Shown here one piece after another: positions 10,969 through 21,235 of a DNA stretch of 64,000 nucleotides (within the stretch, counting starts at the first letter, position 1; each line of letters begins with the position of its first letter). Position numbers and translations under genes: made by a program. Location of the stretch: the NCBI GenBank assembly GCA_029216955.1, contig JANAVB010012085.1, positions 1 through 64,000 on the forward strand, read 5' to 3'. The stretch is from Iris pallida. Lineage: Eukaryota; Streptophyta; Magnoliopsida; Asparagales; Iridaceae. Below the pieces are notes generated by a model. That model worked only from the letters and a program-made list of their open reading frames with translations, did no database searches and was not told the origin of the DNA.

Positions 10969-13741
10969 CATTTTTAGTGGTGGCCCATGCAGGTAGAGAT
11001 TCGCATTAGTACGATTTCGTAGTAGCGCAACGACTTAGTTGTACTACTACGAGCGTGCTATAGGATATATAAATTAAGATGTTAGGATGAAGGATACTCA
11101 ATCACTGTTAGGATTCCTTGAGAGATTCCAGGGATGACCCTTGAGAATCTCATTTTGAATTCCGATTTAAACTCATTTTCCTTGTTTTGATTCACCTTTT
11201 TCCTTGATTTGAATTTGATTTTGTGGATTCATTGCAGAACTTTTAATCTTGGTATTAGTTGATGATTTTGATAAAATTTTGTAGTTGTTGATTTAGTTTT
11301 GTATTTAGATTAATATTTTCAAATCCAAGGTACTCAATCACACTTAGGATTCTTTGAGAGATTTCTGGGACGACCCCTGAGAAACTCATTTTGAACTTCA
11401 ATTGGAATTCTTTTTCCTCTTTTGGATTCACCTTCATTCCTTGCTATTGAATTTAAGCTTGATGGGTTCCTCTCATTTGAACCGATGAGAAGGAACATAT
11501 CTTCACTATTCTTTCTCGCCATTGTTCCCTTGTATTCTTATTTACCTCTTATCTTAAACTCTGTCTCATTACATTAATTATCCATATCTTGTCGTCCCTA
11601 CCAGATGTACTTCGAAACCCTTGAATCTTCGTATCTTTTGCATATGGAAGGCTAAGGAAGTGACGTAAATTATGTAGCTCAGAGAAGACGTAACTGGTTA
11701 TTTTATGATCTAAAGGAAATCAAATGTGGAGTGTTCCATATGAAAACTTGAGATAGAAATGTGGTAAAGGTCTCGAATAGAATAAAGATGTATACTGCCA
11801 ATCTGGAAACAATTACATTTAGAAAATTTTTGGGGTTATGAGATAGTTTATAGGTGTATTCAAAACTAATGAGGATATCAGAGGTCAACCTAGTTTTGAG
11901 AACTTAGAAAATCTTGGTTATTGATTCTGGAGAAAACTTTTACTCTGAGGCTATGTAGAAGGTTAGTAATGGAAAAGAGAAGTTAATTATATTTAATAAG
12001 GATATTAAATAAGATGTTGCGAGGAAATGACTAGGGATAGAGAGAACACAAAGTTATGAAAGTTTAGATATTGTTGTAAAATATTTGTAGGAGAATAATT
12101 TCAAGGGTGTATGTCGAAGAAAATACGGAAGTTAATTTTATGATGGAAGATAAGTTTTGTAAGGCCTAGAGATTTAAATTAAATAATACGAGGAGAACAA
12201 TTTGACCAAGTTCAAGGAATTCGTAAACGGGATTTAGAGGTTTGGGTCAAATTTAAGACAAGGTGAAAGAACTTGGAAATTTAAATAAATGATTAATGTT
12301 GATTCCTAAATATGAGGGCTGTGCTTCAAGAGTGATGTTTGGAAATTGGGAATTGCCTATGGTAGTCATGGTAAGGGTTTAAGTAAAGGTTAAATTTTCA
12401 TATGGAGACTGGTGAGGTAAAGATATGATTGACAAGTTATGACCAGATGAACTTAAGAGTATCAGAAGCAGATGACTAACTCGATCTTCATTATTTTTGT
12501 GCATTAATTACCACCTCTTGAACTCCCACTTTCTAATTGAGATCCTTGACGTTCCTTATCGTGACTTTGATATTCAGAATGTAATACTAGCTGTTACCCT
12601 CCAACAAACCTTATATGCAAGACCTAGACGAGCTCACCTTCGTGTAGGTATATCATGTCCTACTAAAACCCATCTTCTTGTACTCTATTTTCTTGATATA
12701 ATTTTCTGGTCAACTGGCTAAACTATAACCTCTACCATTATACTAAATTTCTTTTTATTTCGATTTGAAATCCAGCCTTGACTCAATTCTTTCGACCCGA
12801 CATGTGATGGTGTTCTGCTTGTTTCCTTAGATGCTTAACCTTGTACCTTATCTGATTACTTGACCCGTTGGTTAAGAAATTTGGACTATGTAATTCCTTT
12901 CATCATTACCACCCTTATATCTTGTGCTGCTAAATTAGCCTTAGTTTTGCAAGCTTATCTATTTTCGAGCTTGGTCATGACATATTTTATTGGGTAGCCA
13001 CCCACTAACATATTGTCTAATCAGAACCGGTACATGATGGTCTAATCAACCTATTGCACTTTGGTTCGCTTTTTCATGTATCAATCTACGAGAATGGAGA
13101 CATAGTTAAACTTGACCCTAGAGTCTCATTCGCGACAGCCTTGACAATTCTCCTTAAAATCTTTTCATCGCCTATGAACCTCGTATTCGTACTCAGTCGA
13201 ATTAAATTTAATCATGACCTGAATCTCCATCATTGGATGCTCGTGCTCATACTTTGATTTCATTGATTTCCTTTCTTTCCCAAATCTCGTTTTATCCCGA
13301 AATTGATCAACTTAGATCGTGTCATGACAAAAATCTATTTGTGATTTGTTGTGCCTAAATTTTCAATTTTTGCCATTTTATGGAATAGTAACCTTTTAAT
13401 AATTTCTTAGTTGCTTGTTAATGACCAATTTTTATATAGGATGGTAGACAGCCCTACAACCTTGATGATTGTTGTTTCCTTACCTTCCCAATTAGGACAC
13501 CCTAGATTGTTTGTGTGTTGATACCATAGTACTGTTTTGACCTAGAATGATTAGTGTACCTAGGTGAGACTTCCAACTGCTATGGTATGCCCTGACCCTG
13601 TATATTATTCCTTCAAATTGCATGATTTAGATAAAAAAAATTAGACCTTGATTGTTGGAAAATATGGATGTCACCCCATTAGTATCAGTTATAGATATAT
13701 ATAGGTTAGTCCTTGATGTGGGGATGTGTGTCTATAAACAT
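10969..13741 (+). other. Left internal region of A, non-coding
   Basis: The sequence after the LTR (tttttagtggtggcccat) does not resemble the methionine-tRNA primer site usual for this lineage. The rest is AT-rich with stops in all frames. The small frames at 11255-11522, 12497-12721 and 13054-13257 recur in copy 2 only because the whole block is duplicated. I recognise no gag or pol. Confidence 0.55.
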
Positions 13742-13746
13742 GTAGC
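13742..13746. repeat. Target-site duplication GTAGC of B, left copy
   Basis: GTAGC precedes B's 5' LTR and recurs at 35859-35863 directly after B's 3' LTR. A third GTAGC at 33635-33639 belongs to the duplicated block. Confidence 0.88.
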
Positions 13747-14649
13747 TGTAGAAGCATGGAATTTCACAACCAGAAAGACCATGCGCCAGACACCACATGC
13801 GCCAGGACTCGCACAGAACACTTCACAGCAAAGTCAATAACCATAGACATTTGAAGAAGGACTTTTTATTTATATATAAAAGTCTATTACATGTCTAGAA
13901 AAGGTTATACAAAGGAGAATTTCTACAAAGAAAAGATCCTAAGTCTACAGCCAGCGGCCACCATGCGCCTCCAGATAGGCGCAGCAGTCATCATGCGCTG
14001 CCAGTCACCATGCGCTGCCAGTTAGGCGCAGCAGATGTCATGCGCCTCCAACCAGGCGCATCCCGTCATCTCTTCAGCAGCTCAGTTGTGTGCATCCCTT
14101 CAGCAGCCCAGTTATTCTTCCAACCAGGCTCACCTGGCCGAGCAGAGCCCAGTTATGTGCCGCTCTTCCAACCAGGCTCGCCTGATAAATGCTTCGATAC
14201 ACAAAGCATTTAACCCTCTGGCTGGAACCAAGGAAGAGAAGAGCACCGCAAAGCTGTGGCCAGGGGAGGCTTCGAAAGAGCCTCCAAAGGCCAAGAAAGA
14301 CCGTGATCGAAATCACGGCGAAAGGCAGCTTTCAACACAATCAGAGCGGGCGACACCCACTTTGAAGGAAGAGAGAGCCTAGCACTGCCATTCCGATCTA
14401 CGGCTCTTCCGGAACAACGGAGACGAGGCCCGAGCATCCCTATCTTTGGATGCAACAGGCACCTTTCGCCTGCCTCAGAAGCCCTCGACTCCGTCTTTTG
14501 GATGTAACAGTCACCTTCAAGAGCATCAACGACGACATGGCGTCTCATCTTCACCCTCGGGAACACTTCGTCAACAGAATGCACCCGAAAACCTGAGTTC
14601 ATATTGGAAAGACGTGAGGGAATGAGAGGCCAACCTTCTCTCCATGCCA

Positions 14650-14660
14650 CTATTTATAGG
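14650..14660 (-). promoter_or_regulatory. Possible antisense TATA box in B LTR
   Basis: On the minus strand this reads CCTATAAATAG, a near-consensus plant TATA box, conserved in the other LTR copy at 34543-34553. In an intact B the copy in the 3' LTR would point into the element, towards the antisense PMD-like gene. Promoter activity is inferred. Confidence 0.4.
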
Positions 14661-15647
14661 CCGGGCAGATTAAACCCACGCGCCAAGTGGATGGCTCTCC
14701 GAGTTTCGAGCAATGAACTCACATTAAATGGATGAACCGGACGCCTCGACTTCAGCCAAACGGCTATTTAAAAGCACTCGAGAAGCGAAACAGCCGCATC
14801 ATTAAAGACGTGTCTGATGCGCCGGCTGGACAGCGCATCACACCCCTTCAAACACCAAGCACCTCCCACAGATGCGCCCTGTACTGAGCGCATCAAAGGG
14901 GATGCGCCCCCATACGCCTAGTGGAACGTCAACCGACGCGCCCACTCAGCTGTCCATCGAATGTCACCAATATTAAATGCTGAACTGACAGAGTTGGCAG
15001 CACGCCTTCCCAAGTCTGAACGGCTGACAGCTTTTGCAGAAGACGAAGCATCCACAACGTCAGCATCATCATGACTCTATCCCGACGGCTACTGCCACGT
15101 GGCCACTCGACCATCCGCATGCGCCTCCGCGGCCATGCGCCCAAACCTGCATGCGCTTCGAAAGCCATGCACCTCAGACCCTTCACTGATCCCTAAAGAC
15201 AGAAGAAGAGTCTCCAGTTGAAGCTTTGCATGCGCCTCAAAAGCCATGCGCCCCAGACTGATCTCTGATCCCGAAAGACGGAAGAAAAGTCGCTTGCATA
15301 CGCCTCAAAAGCCATGTGCCCAGAACGGCTCGTGACTCCTAAAGGTCACGAGCCAAAATCTCATCATGCGCCCAATCCAAGGCGCATCCCACCAAATCAT
15401 CCCCCACCAAATCAGAGATCTCCGAGCCATGGGTCGAAGACACGTGTCCTTTGACTCAACTCATCCAAGATCTCAGCAACAGAAAGATCTTCTCCTTTGC
15501 TACGTGCCGGCTCACAACAGCAGTATGAAGAATTCAACCCCGCGAGTAAGGCGCATCATCCATGCGCCTCCATCAGCAATCTCCACGTGGCGTCCCCACG
15601 CACCGGTGCCTCCTACATATGCGCGCATGAGCAGCCAACCTGTCCAG

Positions 15648-15657
15648 CTATAAATGG
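15648..15657 (+). promoter_or_regulatory. TATA box of B 5' LTR
   Basis: CTATAAATGG on the plus strand. Transcription from about 30 bp downstream would leave an R-U5 region of roughly 300 bp, a usual arrangement. It is conserved at 35531-35540 in the 3' LTR. Confidence 0.65.
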
Positions 15658-15968
15658 AGGAATCATCCCCTCCTTACACACACAGACAATGAGACATACA
15701 TACGAACAATCTAGACAGAGATCATCAGAGAGGCAGATACAGACACTCAACGTCTTCCTCCTCTCAACCAGCTCCAGCACCCAGAGCAATCTACACCTTC
15801 AGAGAACCGATAACCGTCGTCAGCCCGTCAACGGAGTCAACGCATTACCACTCGCTCCATTGGCACTTAGGACCCAGATTAAATAAAAGTGTACTCCTAG
15901 GACTACATCGAAGTCCTATATTGTAACACTGTTCTGTTTGTATTAAGATTTGCAATCAAACGATTTTA

Positions 15969-16481
15969 ATGGCAAACAAGCTGGCGACTCTGCTGGGGAC
16001 TTCTTTCTCCTCTTCCGAGAAAGTCGTGTCACAGGCCGACGACGTGAAGGTGGGCTCCTTCCACAAAACGCTGGTCGTGCGCCTCAATCAACAGGCGTAC
16101 GAGGAGTTCATTTCTGAAGGAAGCGCGAGTCCTTCGAAGCGGCTGCCGAAGCCGAAGAAGACCCGCCGTGTCTGGGTGCGCAAAGTCGACGCCTCGGGCA
16201 CCACCACTGAAGGGGATACGCCAATCCAGCCCTCCCTTCCTGCTGACGTTCTCAGCAACCAAGGTGCGCCCGCTGATGCAGCGCATCTCTCGGGAAAACG
16301 TGCGGCTGACCACATTCCCCAGCCATCTCCCTCTCAGGCGAGGAAGATGCGTCGATGGAGCAGGGGCGCAGCCAAAGCCCCGCGCATCACCTCTGATGTG
16401 CCACAAAAAGTCTCTGTCTTTGACAGACTCACTCGCTGTAATGGCGAGGAGAATTTGGATGCTGAGTACTATGCGCCCTAG
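15969..16481 (+). pseudogene. N-terminal gag region of B, starting in the LTR
   Basis: The frame opens with ATG at 15969, inside the last 10 bases of the LTR, reads straight through the primer site and runs 170 codons to a TAG at 16479. It is in the same phase as the long gag-protease frame that restarts at 16518, so the TAG probably arose in one longer gag. The protein is basic and low-complexity (many Lys, Arg, Pro, Ser) with no domain that I recognise. Whether the LTR ATG is the natural start is unknown. Confidence 0.5.
15982..15999 (+). other. Primer binding site of B
   Basis: TGGCGACTCTGCTGGGGA begins 3 bases after the LTR. From memory this is the site used by Tat/Ogre elements (arginine tRNA). 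The tRNA assignment would need a tRNA 3'-end comparison. Confidence 0.7.
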
Positions 16482-16517
16482 CGGGCTAGTACAAAGAAAT
16501 CTAAGGCGGCACGGGCC

Positions 16518-19500
16518 ATGCGCCACAAGCGTGCTATACCAGCAGCAGGCCAGAGGCACGTGCTCACAATCACGCGCGGTGCCGATGGCAAGCTGTACAA
16601 GGTCGACTCAGGTGCTTCGGCACCAAAGACGAGTCGATCTTCAAAGTCCTCATCTCACTTGGGCGCATCCACTGCGTGCATAACCAAGTCGAGTGCGGCA
16701 AATTCAGTGGTCTTGAACTCCCGCGCCTCCTCTGGTTGTGCGTTTGAGGTCCGTTCAAGTCACTCCAAATGTTGTTGTTCCCACACTACTGATCATGATG
16801 CCTGCTTGGTATTAGATCAGGGGGCGCAGCACTCACCTGTCCGCCCCGACGTTTGGCCTTACCATGCGCCTGAAGGGGGTGTGAGGGTAGCACTCTCCTC
16901 CAACGACCTGCGTAATGTGATCACTCACAAGCGTCGGTCAGGAGAGTCGACCAACAAGCATGATGAGCCTCTCACGGGGTATACTTGTGCGGTGGTCACT
17001 ATCAACTGCTGTGGCAAGACGGCAGTATCACCAAGGCAGTCAGTCTTCCAGCGACTGCAGTCATCGACACCCCTCCGACATCGCCTTGGGAAGAAGGTGT
17101 CAACAGAAGAGGAGCCAAGAGTTGCTTCATGCAATGTGGTCTCCAACTCCTCATCTCTCCGGAAGGCGACCGGCAATTCCTCGTCCAAAAGCCAATCAGG
17201 GAGAACTAAGGCAGCAGTCTCGACCTCCGGGGTGTTCGAAGGCACTCGGTCAAAGAAGAAGTTCTTGGAGGAAGCTGGGGGTAGTCAAACCCTTGTTGAG
17301 CTTCCTTCCGAAAACGAAGATGTCCAAAGCACAGCTCCGGTGGATCTTCATCCTCAAGGCGAGGTCAGCCTCCCAAAAGTGCCTCGAAACAAAGATGTCC
17401 CTCAGGACACAGCTGGGGGTAGAGACGAAGAGGCCCTTCAAGACGGAGTCGAGGACAATCAGGCCCTGACAGATGCACCCGTCGAGAATGACCTCCAGAA
17501 CGTGACTGGAGGTGACCAAGGTGAAACACCAGGAGAGGTGACTCCCCCACATGAAAGTGAGGCCGAGAGCGAAGCCTCAACCAATCCATCCACTCCTGGC
17601 CGTGTCAGGACAGTATACATGGCTGGGGATGATGCCGAGTCTGATGTACCACCGCAGGACATTGTTCAGCGCATAGACTCATTAGAGGGAGGACTCAAAA
17701 CCCTCTCTGCCTCTATGCAAGCACTGACTCAAGCAGTGTTTGATATTCGGTCGGCCTTGACCAGAACACCTTCAACCGGTCCCGACCCAGGAGTTAATGG
17801 GGAGTCGAGTGTACCCCTTCAACGGGCACCCTCCGACACAGAAGCACCTCGGACATCGGAACCCTCAAACGCTCCGCTTCAGATAGTGCCACCTTCTCCG
17901 ACTCCTAGCTCCACAGAGGATGTGGTCGAAATGATCAAGGACCTGCGGGAGCGCTTCGAGTCCAAAAATAGGCAAGAGGAACGCCAGAAGATGGGCATTC
18001 CCCAGCCTTATCCCCTCGAGTGGAACAAGGTGGTTTATCCTCCAAAATATAAACCACAAACGCTCATACCGTACGATGGGAAGGACTCTCCGTGTCGATA
18101 CCTGACATATTTCCAGTCACAAACAGGGCATCTCCCAAAGGAGGATGCGCTCCTCACCAGCATCTTTGTTGGGGCCCTAAAAGGGGTGGCGTATGACTGG
18201 TACTGCAGCCTCCCCGACAATTCTATATCGTCCTTCGACGACTTGACGCGCCTCTTCCTCGATCGCTTCTACGACGGCGGGAAGGACATGACGATGGCAT
18301 CTCTCATAGAGATTCGCCAGAAGGAGAAAGAAACGGTTCGGGTGTTCATCGAACGCTTCCGACAAGCCTGCTTCAGGCTACCTCCAGGCATGCCAGAACA
18401 TGCGCTCCTCTCCTCTTGCAGTATGAACATGCTGCCCGCAGTGAAGCTCTGGCTCAACTCTACTCCCCCTCCCGACTGGAGCTCCCTGATCATCGAAGCT
18501 GAAGCCGCAGAAAAGAAGGCGGCCAATGCACGTCTTCTGGGTGTCAGCTTCCCCGCCTTTGATGATAAGGGGAAAAAGTCAGCAGCCAACAACTCCGGGC
18601 GAGAAGTAAAAGGGAAACAGGCATTGACTGTTAATACCTCGAAGGGCGCATCTGTGCCTACTCAGAAACCTCCACTGGCGCCGAGACCCAAGGAGGTGTA
18701 TTCATTCAATGACGAAGACACCCTGCAACTCTTCGAAATACTGAAGCAGGGTGACAAGATCAAGCTCCCGGACCCAAAGCGGCCCGATGAAGTTGGGAAA
18801 GTGGACAACCCGAGGTACTGTCACTACCATCGGTTTATCGGACACCCGACCAAGGACTGCTACGTCCTCAAGAATTACATCCAGCGCATGATCAATGCCG
18901 ATGTAATCTCCGTCGACTATGAAGAGAAGACGGTATCAGCCAATGTGGTGACACTTCAGTTCGGCACCTTGCCGCCGACCACCACACAAGATGGCGTCGT
19001 CCCCATCCCTAAGGCGACAATGGAGGTGGTGAACTTGCCACCTACCCGTGACAATGTGAGTGGACTCATCCCACTCACCACATCTCGAGGAGAGGTCCTC
19101 TGGGTTCACCCCGACCTCGTCTCTGAGGTGACTCAACCGGAGGTACGCTCTACCCCCAAATCAAAAGACAGGAAGATCAAGTCTTGCCGTACGGTCTCTT
19201 CTTCAACAGAAGAGGCACTTCCAGTGCAGACGCGTGCACAACAGAACGCTCAGCCCGGCGAAGCTGCCGCCGAGGTGGTGCCTCCTGGCACAATCCCTGA
19301 GGAGGGCCCGTCTAAACCCTCAGCAGCCAATAAGCAGAAGCAGGTGGAGGCTCGTTTCGACAGACCTCTACGGAAGGAGAATGCTTCGGGGCTAGCCAAG
19401 CCCCACAACTTTGACATTCTGGCACAACTGGCCAGTACTCCTGCGCGCTTGTCTTTGTTTGAGCTCCTGCGTCTTTCCAAAGACTCCCGAGAAGCTCTCT

Positions 19501-20681
19501 GCGAAGCTCTGAAGGACGCTGAATCCTTCCTCAGTCAGGTCAAGCAGCCTGAAGACCTTCCAACTACTTGTGCGCACTGTCATTGTGCGGATGAAGTTAT
19601 CCCAAACATAACTTTCACCCAACAAGACATGCTGCTCAAGCACCACCGATATAACCGACCACAGTATTACACGGGGTACATCGGTTTAGTCAAGGTGAGC
19701 CGGATTCAGATCGATCCGGGGTCTTCCCTCAGCATCATCCCGAAGGCGCTGATGTCAAAACTGGGGATCCCAATGTACCGGCTGGCGCCCTCCAACACAA
19801 CCATCAGTGGCTTCAACGCTAGCAAAAGCGAGACACTTGGCAAAATTCGACTGAAGTGTAATATAGGCAACCTCAAAACTGAGGTGACTTGTTATGTGGT
19901 GGATACCGAGGTCAACTACAACATCCTGCTCGGCCGACCATGGCTACATGAGTACATGGTGGTGCCTTCCACGCTCCACCAATGCATGAAATATATATCT
20001 ACCAACGACGTCATCCGGACGGAGTTCGCAGACATCGATCCTTTCAAAGGGATTGAGGCTTACTTCACCGATTCCGACTTGTACAAGCCACTTGACGAGG
20101 AGGAAGCCAACGATGCTGATGATAAGGCTGAGACGGCAACTGAGCCGGACACGGAGCCTGAGACGAATCTAGATGCTCCACTGAAGATCCGACTGAAGGG
20201 CAAACCACCCAAGAAGGTGCCTCCAATGAGCATCAAGCTATCCGGGAAAGCACCGACTCTTGAGGCTCCCCTGAAGATATGCCTCAAAGGAAAGCCGCCT
20301 CAAACATCGGCTCCCCTGGTGGCAAAATTACAGGGGAAGACACCACTCACAGGAGGCGCAGTTGAGGCACCTCTGAAGGTGCGTCTCAAGGGCAAGCCCC
20401 CGCAGTCATCCAAGATGCCAGAGAGGGCTCACATAACCCTCTCAGACCCCAAGATCAAGGCTGTGGTAGACTCTCCTGATCCAGCCCCAGTGCTTACAGA
20501 CGAGGAGCTTGGCGAATATATCTCTGCTGATGTAGATGCACCCTCCTTAGACAATGTAATCCCGCGGGATAAAATCTCGTACTTCATCAATAAGAGAGTG
20601 TCTTTTAATTATTCTTGTCTTCCACATTGGAATGCCATGTATACATTAGATCACGCTCTACGGTCGTTGCAACACAAATAA
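16518..20681 (+). CDS. gag-pro: Gag-protease polyprotein of B (1,387 codons open)
   Basis: The first ~490 residues are low-complexity. About residues 500-670 are the Gypsy capsid domain (Trp-Asn-Lys near the start, Pro-Tyr-Asp-Gly, then Phe-Leu-Asp-Arg-Phe). About 767-780 is a nucleocapsid knuckle of the Tat kind, Cys-His-Tyr-His...His...Cys, where the second Cys of CCHC is His. About 1065 has the protease motif Ile-Asp-Pro-Gly-Ser-Ser, and 1134-1144 Asn-Ile-Leu-Leu-Gly-Arg-Pro-Trp-Leu-His. About 1219-1296 holds four to five repeats of PLKIRLKGKPP. The ATG used here is just the first after the TAG at 16479; translation probably began upstream. Pol continues in the -1 phase. Confidence 0.8.
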   Translation: MRHKRAIPAAGQRHVLTITRGADGKLYKVDSGASAPKTSRSSKSSSHLGASTACITKSSAANSVVLNSRASSGCAFEVRSSHSKCCCSHTTDHDACLVLDQGAQHSPVRPDVWPYHAPEGGVRVALSSNDLRNVITHKRRSGESTNKHDEPLTGYTCAVVTINCCGKTAVSPRQSVFQRLQSSTPLRHRLGKKVSTEEEPRVASCNVVSNSSSLRKATGNSSSKSQSGRTKAAVSTSGVFEGTRSKKKFLEEAGGSQTLVELPSENEDVQSTAPVDLHPQGEVSLPKVPRNKDVPQDTAGGRDEEALQDGVEDNQALTDAPVENDLQNVTGGDQGETPGEVTPPHESEAESEASTNPSTPGRVRTVYMAGDDAESDVPPQDIVQRIDSLEGGLKTLSASMQALTQAVFDIRSALTRTPSTGPDPGVNGESSVPLQRAPSDTEAPRTSEPSNAPLQIVPPSPTPSSTEDVVEMIKDLRERFESKNRQEERQKMGIPQPYPLEWNKVVYPPKYKPQTLIPYDGKDSPCRYLTYFQSQTGHLPKEDALLTSIFVGALKGVAYDWYCSLPDNSISSFDDLTRLFLDRFYDGGKDMTMASLIEIRQKEKETVRVFIERFRQACFRLPPGMPEHALLSSCSMNMLPAVKLWLNSTPPPDWSSLIIEAEAAEKKAANARLLGVSFPAFDDKGKKSAANNSGREVKGKQALTVNTSKGASVPTQKPPLAPRPKEVYSFNDEDTLQLFEILKQGDKIKLPDPKRPDEVGKVDNPRYCHYHRFIGHPTKDCYVLKNYIQRMINADVISVDYEEKTVSANVVTLQFGTLPPTTTQDGVVPIPKATMEVVNLPPTRDNVSGLIPLTTSRGEVLWVHPDLVSEVTQPEVRSTPKSKDRKIKSCRTVSSSTEEALPVQTRAQQNAQPGEAAAEVVPPGTIPEEGPSKPSAANKQKQVEARFDRPLRKENASGLAKPHNFDILAQLASTPARLSLFELLRLSKDSREALCEALKDAESFLSQVKQPEDLPTTCAHCHCADEVIPNITFTQQDMLLKHHRYNRPQYYTGYIGLVKVSRIQIDPGSSLSIIPKALMSKLGIPMYRLAPSNTTISGFNASKSETLGKIRLKCNIGNLKTEVTCYVVDTEVNYNILLGRPWLHEYMVVPSTLHQCMKYISTNDVIRTEFADIDPFKGIEAYFTDSDLYKPLDEEEANDADDKAETATEPDTEPETNLDAPLKIRLKGKPPKKVPPMSIKLSGKAPTLEAPLKICLKGKPPQTSAPLVAKLQGKTPLTGGAVEAPLKVRLKGKPPQSSKMPERAHITLSDPKIKAVVDSPDPAPVLTDEELGEYISADVDAPSLDNVIPRDKISYFINKRVSFNYSCLPHWNAMYTLDHALRSLQHK

Positions 20682-21235
20682 CGACCGTCCATAATGTAAA
20701 CCGAGTAGTCCCGTCTCAAGGAGTCTGTTTCATAAACCCTCCACGAAGCCGAGACGAAAGATCCTCCATTTTTGGCAAAGTCGAGCGTCATCAAGACCGC
20801 CCATCACTCGAGCCTGAACCTGATACCGGCATAGTACAAGTTTATCGGTATACGGATACAGCAAAGCACATCATCCAGAAGATGGGCTACGACCTGAAAA
20901 GCAACAAAGGCCTAAACTATGGCAAGGGTCGACCTCTCCCTCTCCAGTATTCAACACCCAAAGGAAGGTCGCAAAACTACTACAACAAAACTCAACGGAG
21001 GATAGGCTATGTCACGCCACCATCAACCCCAGAGAGCTCAGACGTAGAAGACGTAGAACATTCCCACTCGTCCGAAGTGTCGACTTGGGATTCTGATACC
21101 AGTATCGGATCAGTCTTCAGGAAAGTGCTGTCAGCTAACATGACGTCAGCACAACCTCAAAAAGATGAAGGCGAAGACCAAACGCCGGAACCCTTCGAAG
21201 AAGAACCCTGGGCTCAACGCCTAGGAGAGCAATAG
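20609..21235 (+). pseudogene. pol: Start of B pol: protease-RT linker
   Basis: This frame opens after a TAA at 20606, overlaps the end of gag-protease by about 70 nt in the -1 phase, and ends at a TAG at 21233. The linker contains Met-Gly-Tyr-Asp near 20883 and Trp-Asp-Ser-Asp-Thr-Ser-Ile-Gly near 21086, both conserved in element D. At the TAG, element D has tryptophan (Asn-Gln-Trp), so TGG became TAG. No canonical slippery heptamer is visible in the overlap, so an indel is as likely as programmed frameshifting. Confidence 0.7.

Larger units (their letters stand above)
9919..15978 (+). repeat. Direct-duplicated block, copy 1
   Basis: This 6,060-bp block (tail of A's 5' LTR, A internal region, GTAGC duplication, B 5' LTR) is repeated colinearly at 29793-35858 with about 1-2% differences. 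Copy 1 is the original: it is continuous with the rest of A's 5' LTR on its left and with B's primer site and gag on its right. Confidence 0.88.
13747..15978 (+). repeat. 5' LTR of element B
   Basis: 2,232 bp. It carries a plus-strand TATA box (CTATAAATGG at 15648) about 330 bp before its end and a minus-strand TATA box at 14650-14660. It is densely sprinkled with ATGCGC/GCGCAT (for example 13782, 13994, 14008, 15118). Frames inside it on both strands (such as 14035-14382 and 14650-14210) come from its GC-rich composition and are not genes. Confidence 0.9.

Noticed and set aside
14210..14650. 146-codon minus-strand frame, almost identical at 34103-34543
   Set aside because: Both copies are LTR sequence and were duplicated together, so identity is no evidence. 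The ATG is too close to the TATA box and the composition is that of the LTR.
20601..20681. Programmed -1 frameshift signal in B
   Set aside because: The TCTTTTAAT stretch does not fit the X-XXY-YYZ rule in the gag phase, and no clear downstream pseudoknot was seen; kept only as a low-interest observation.
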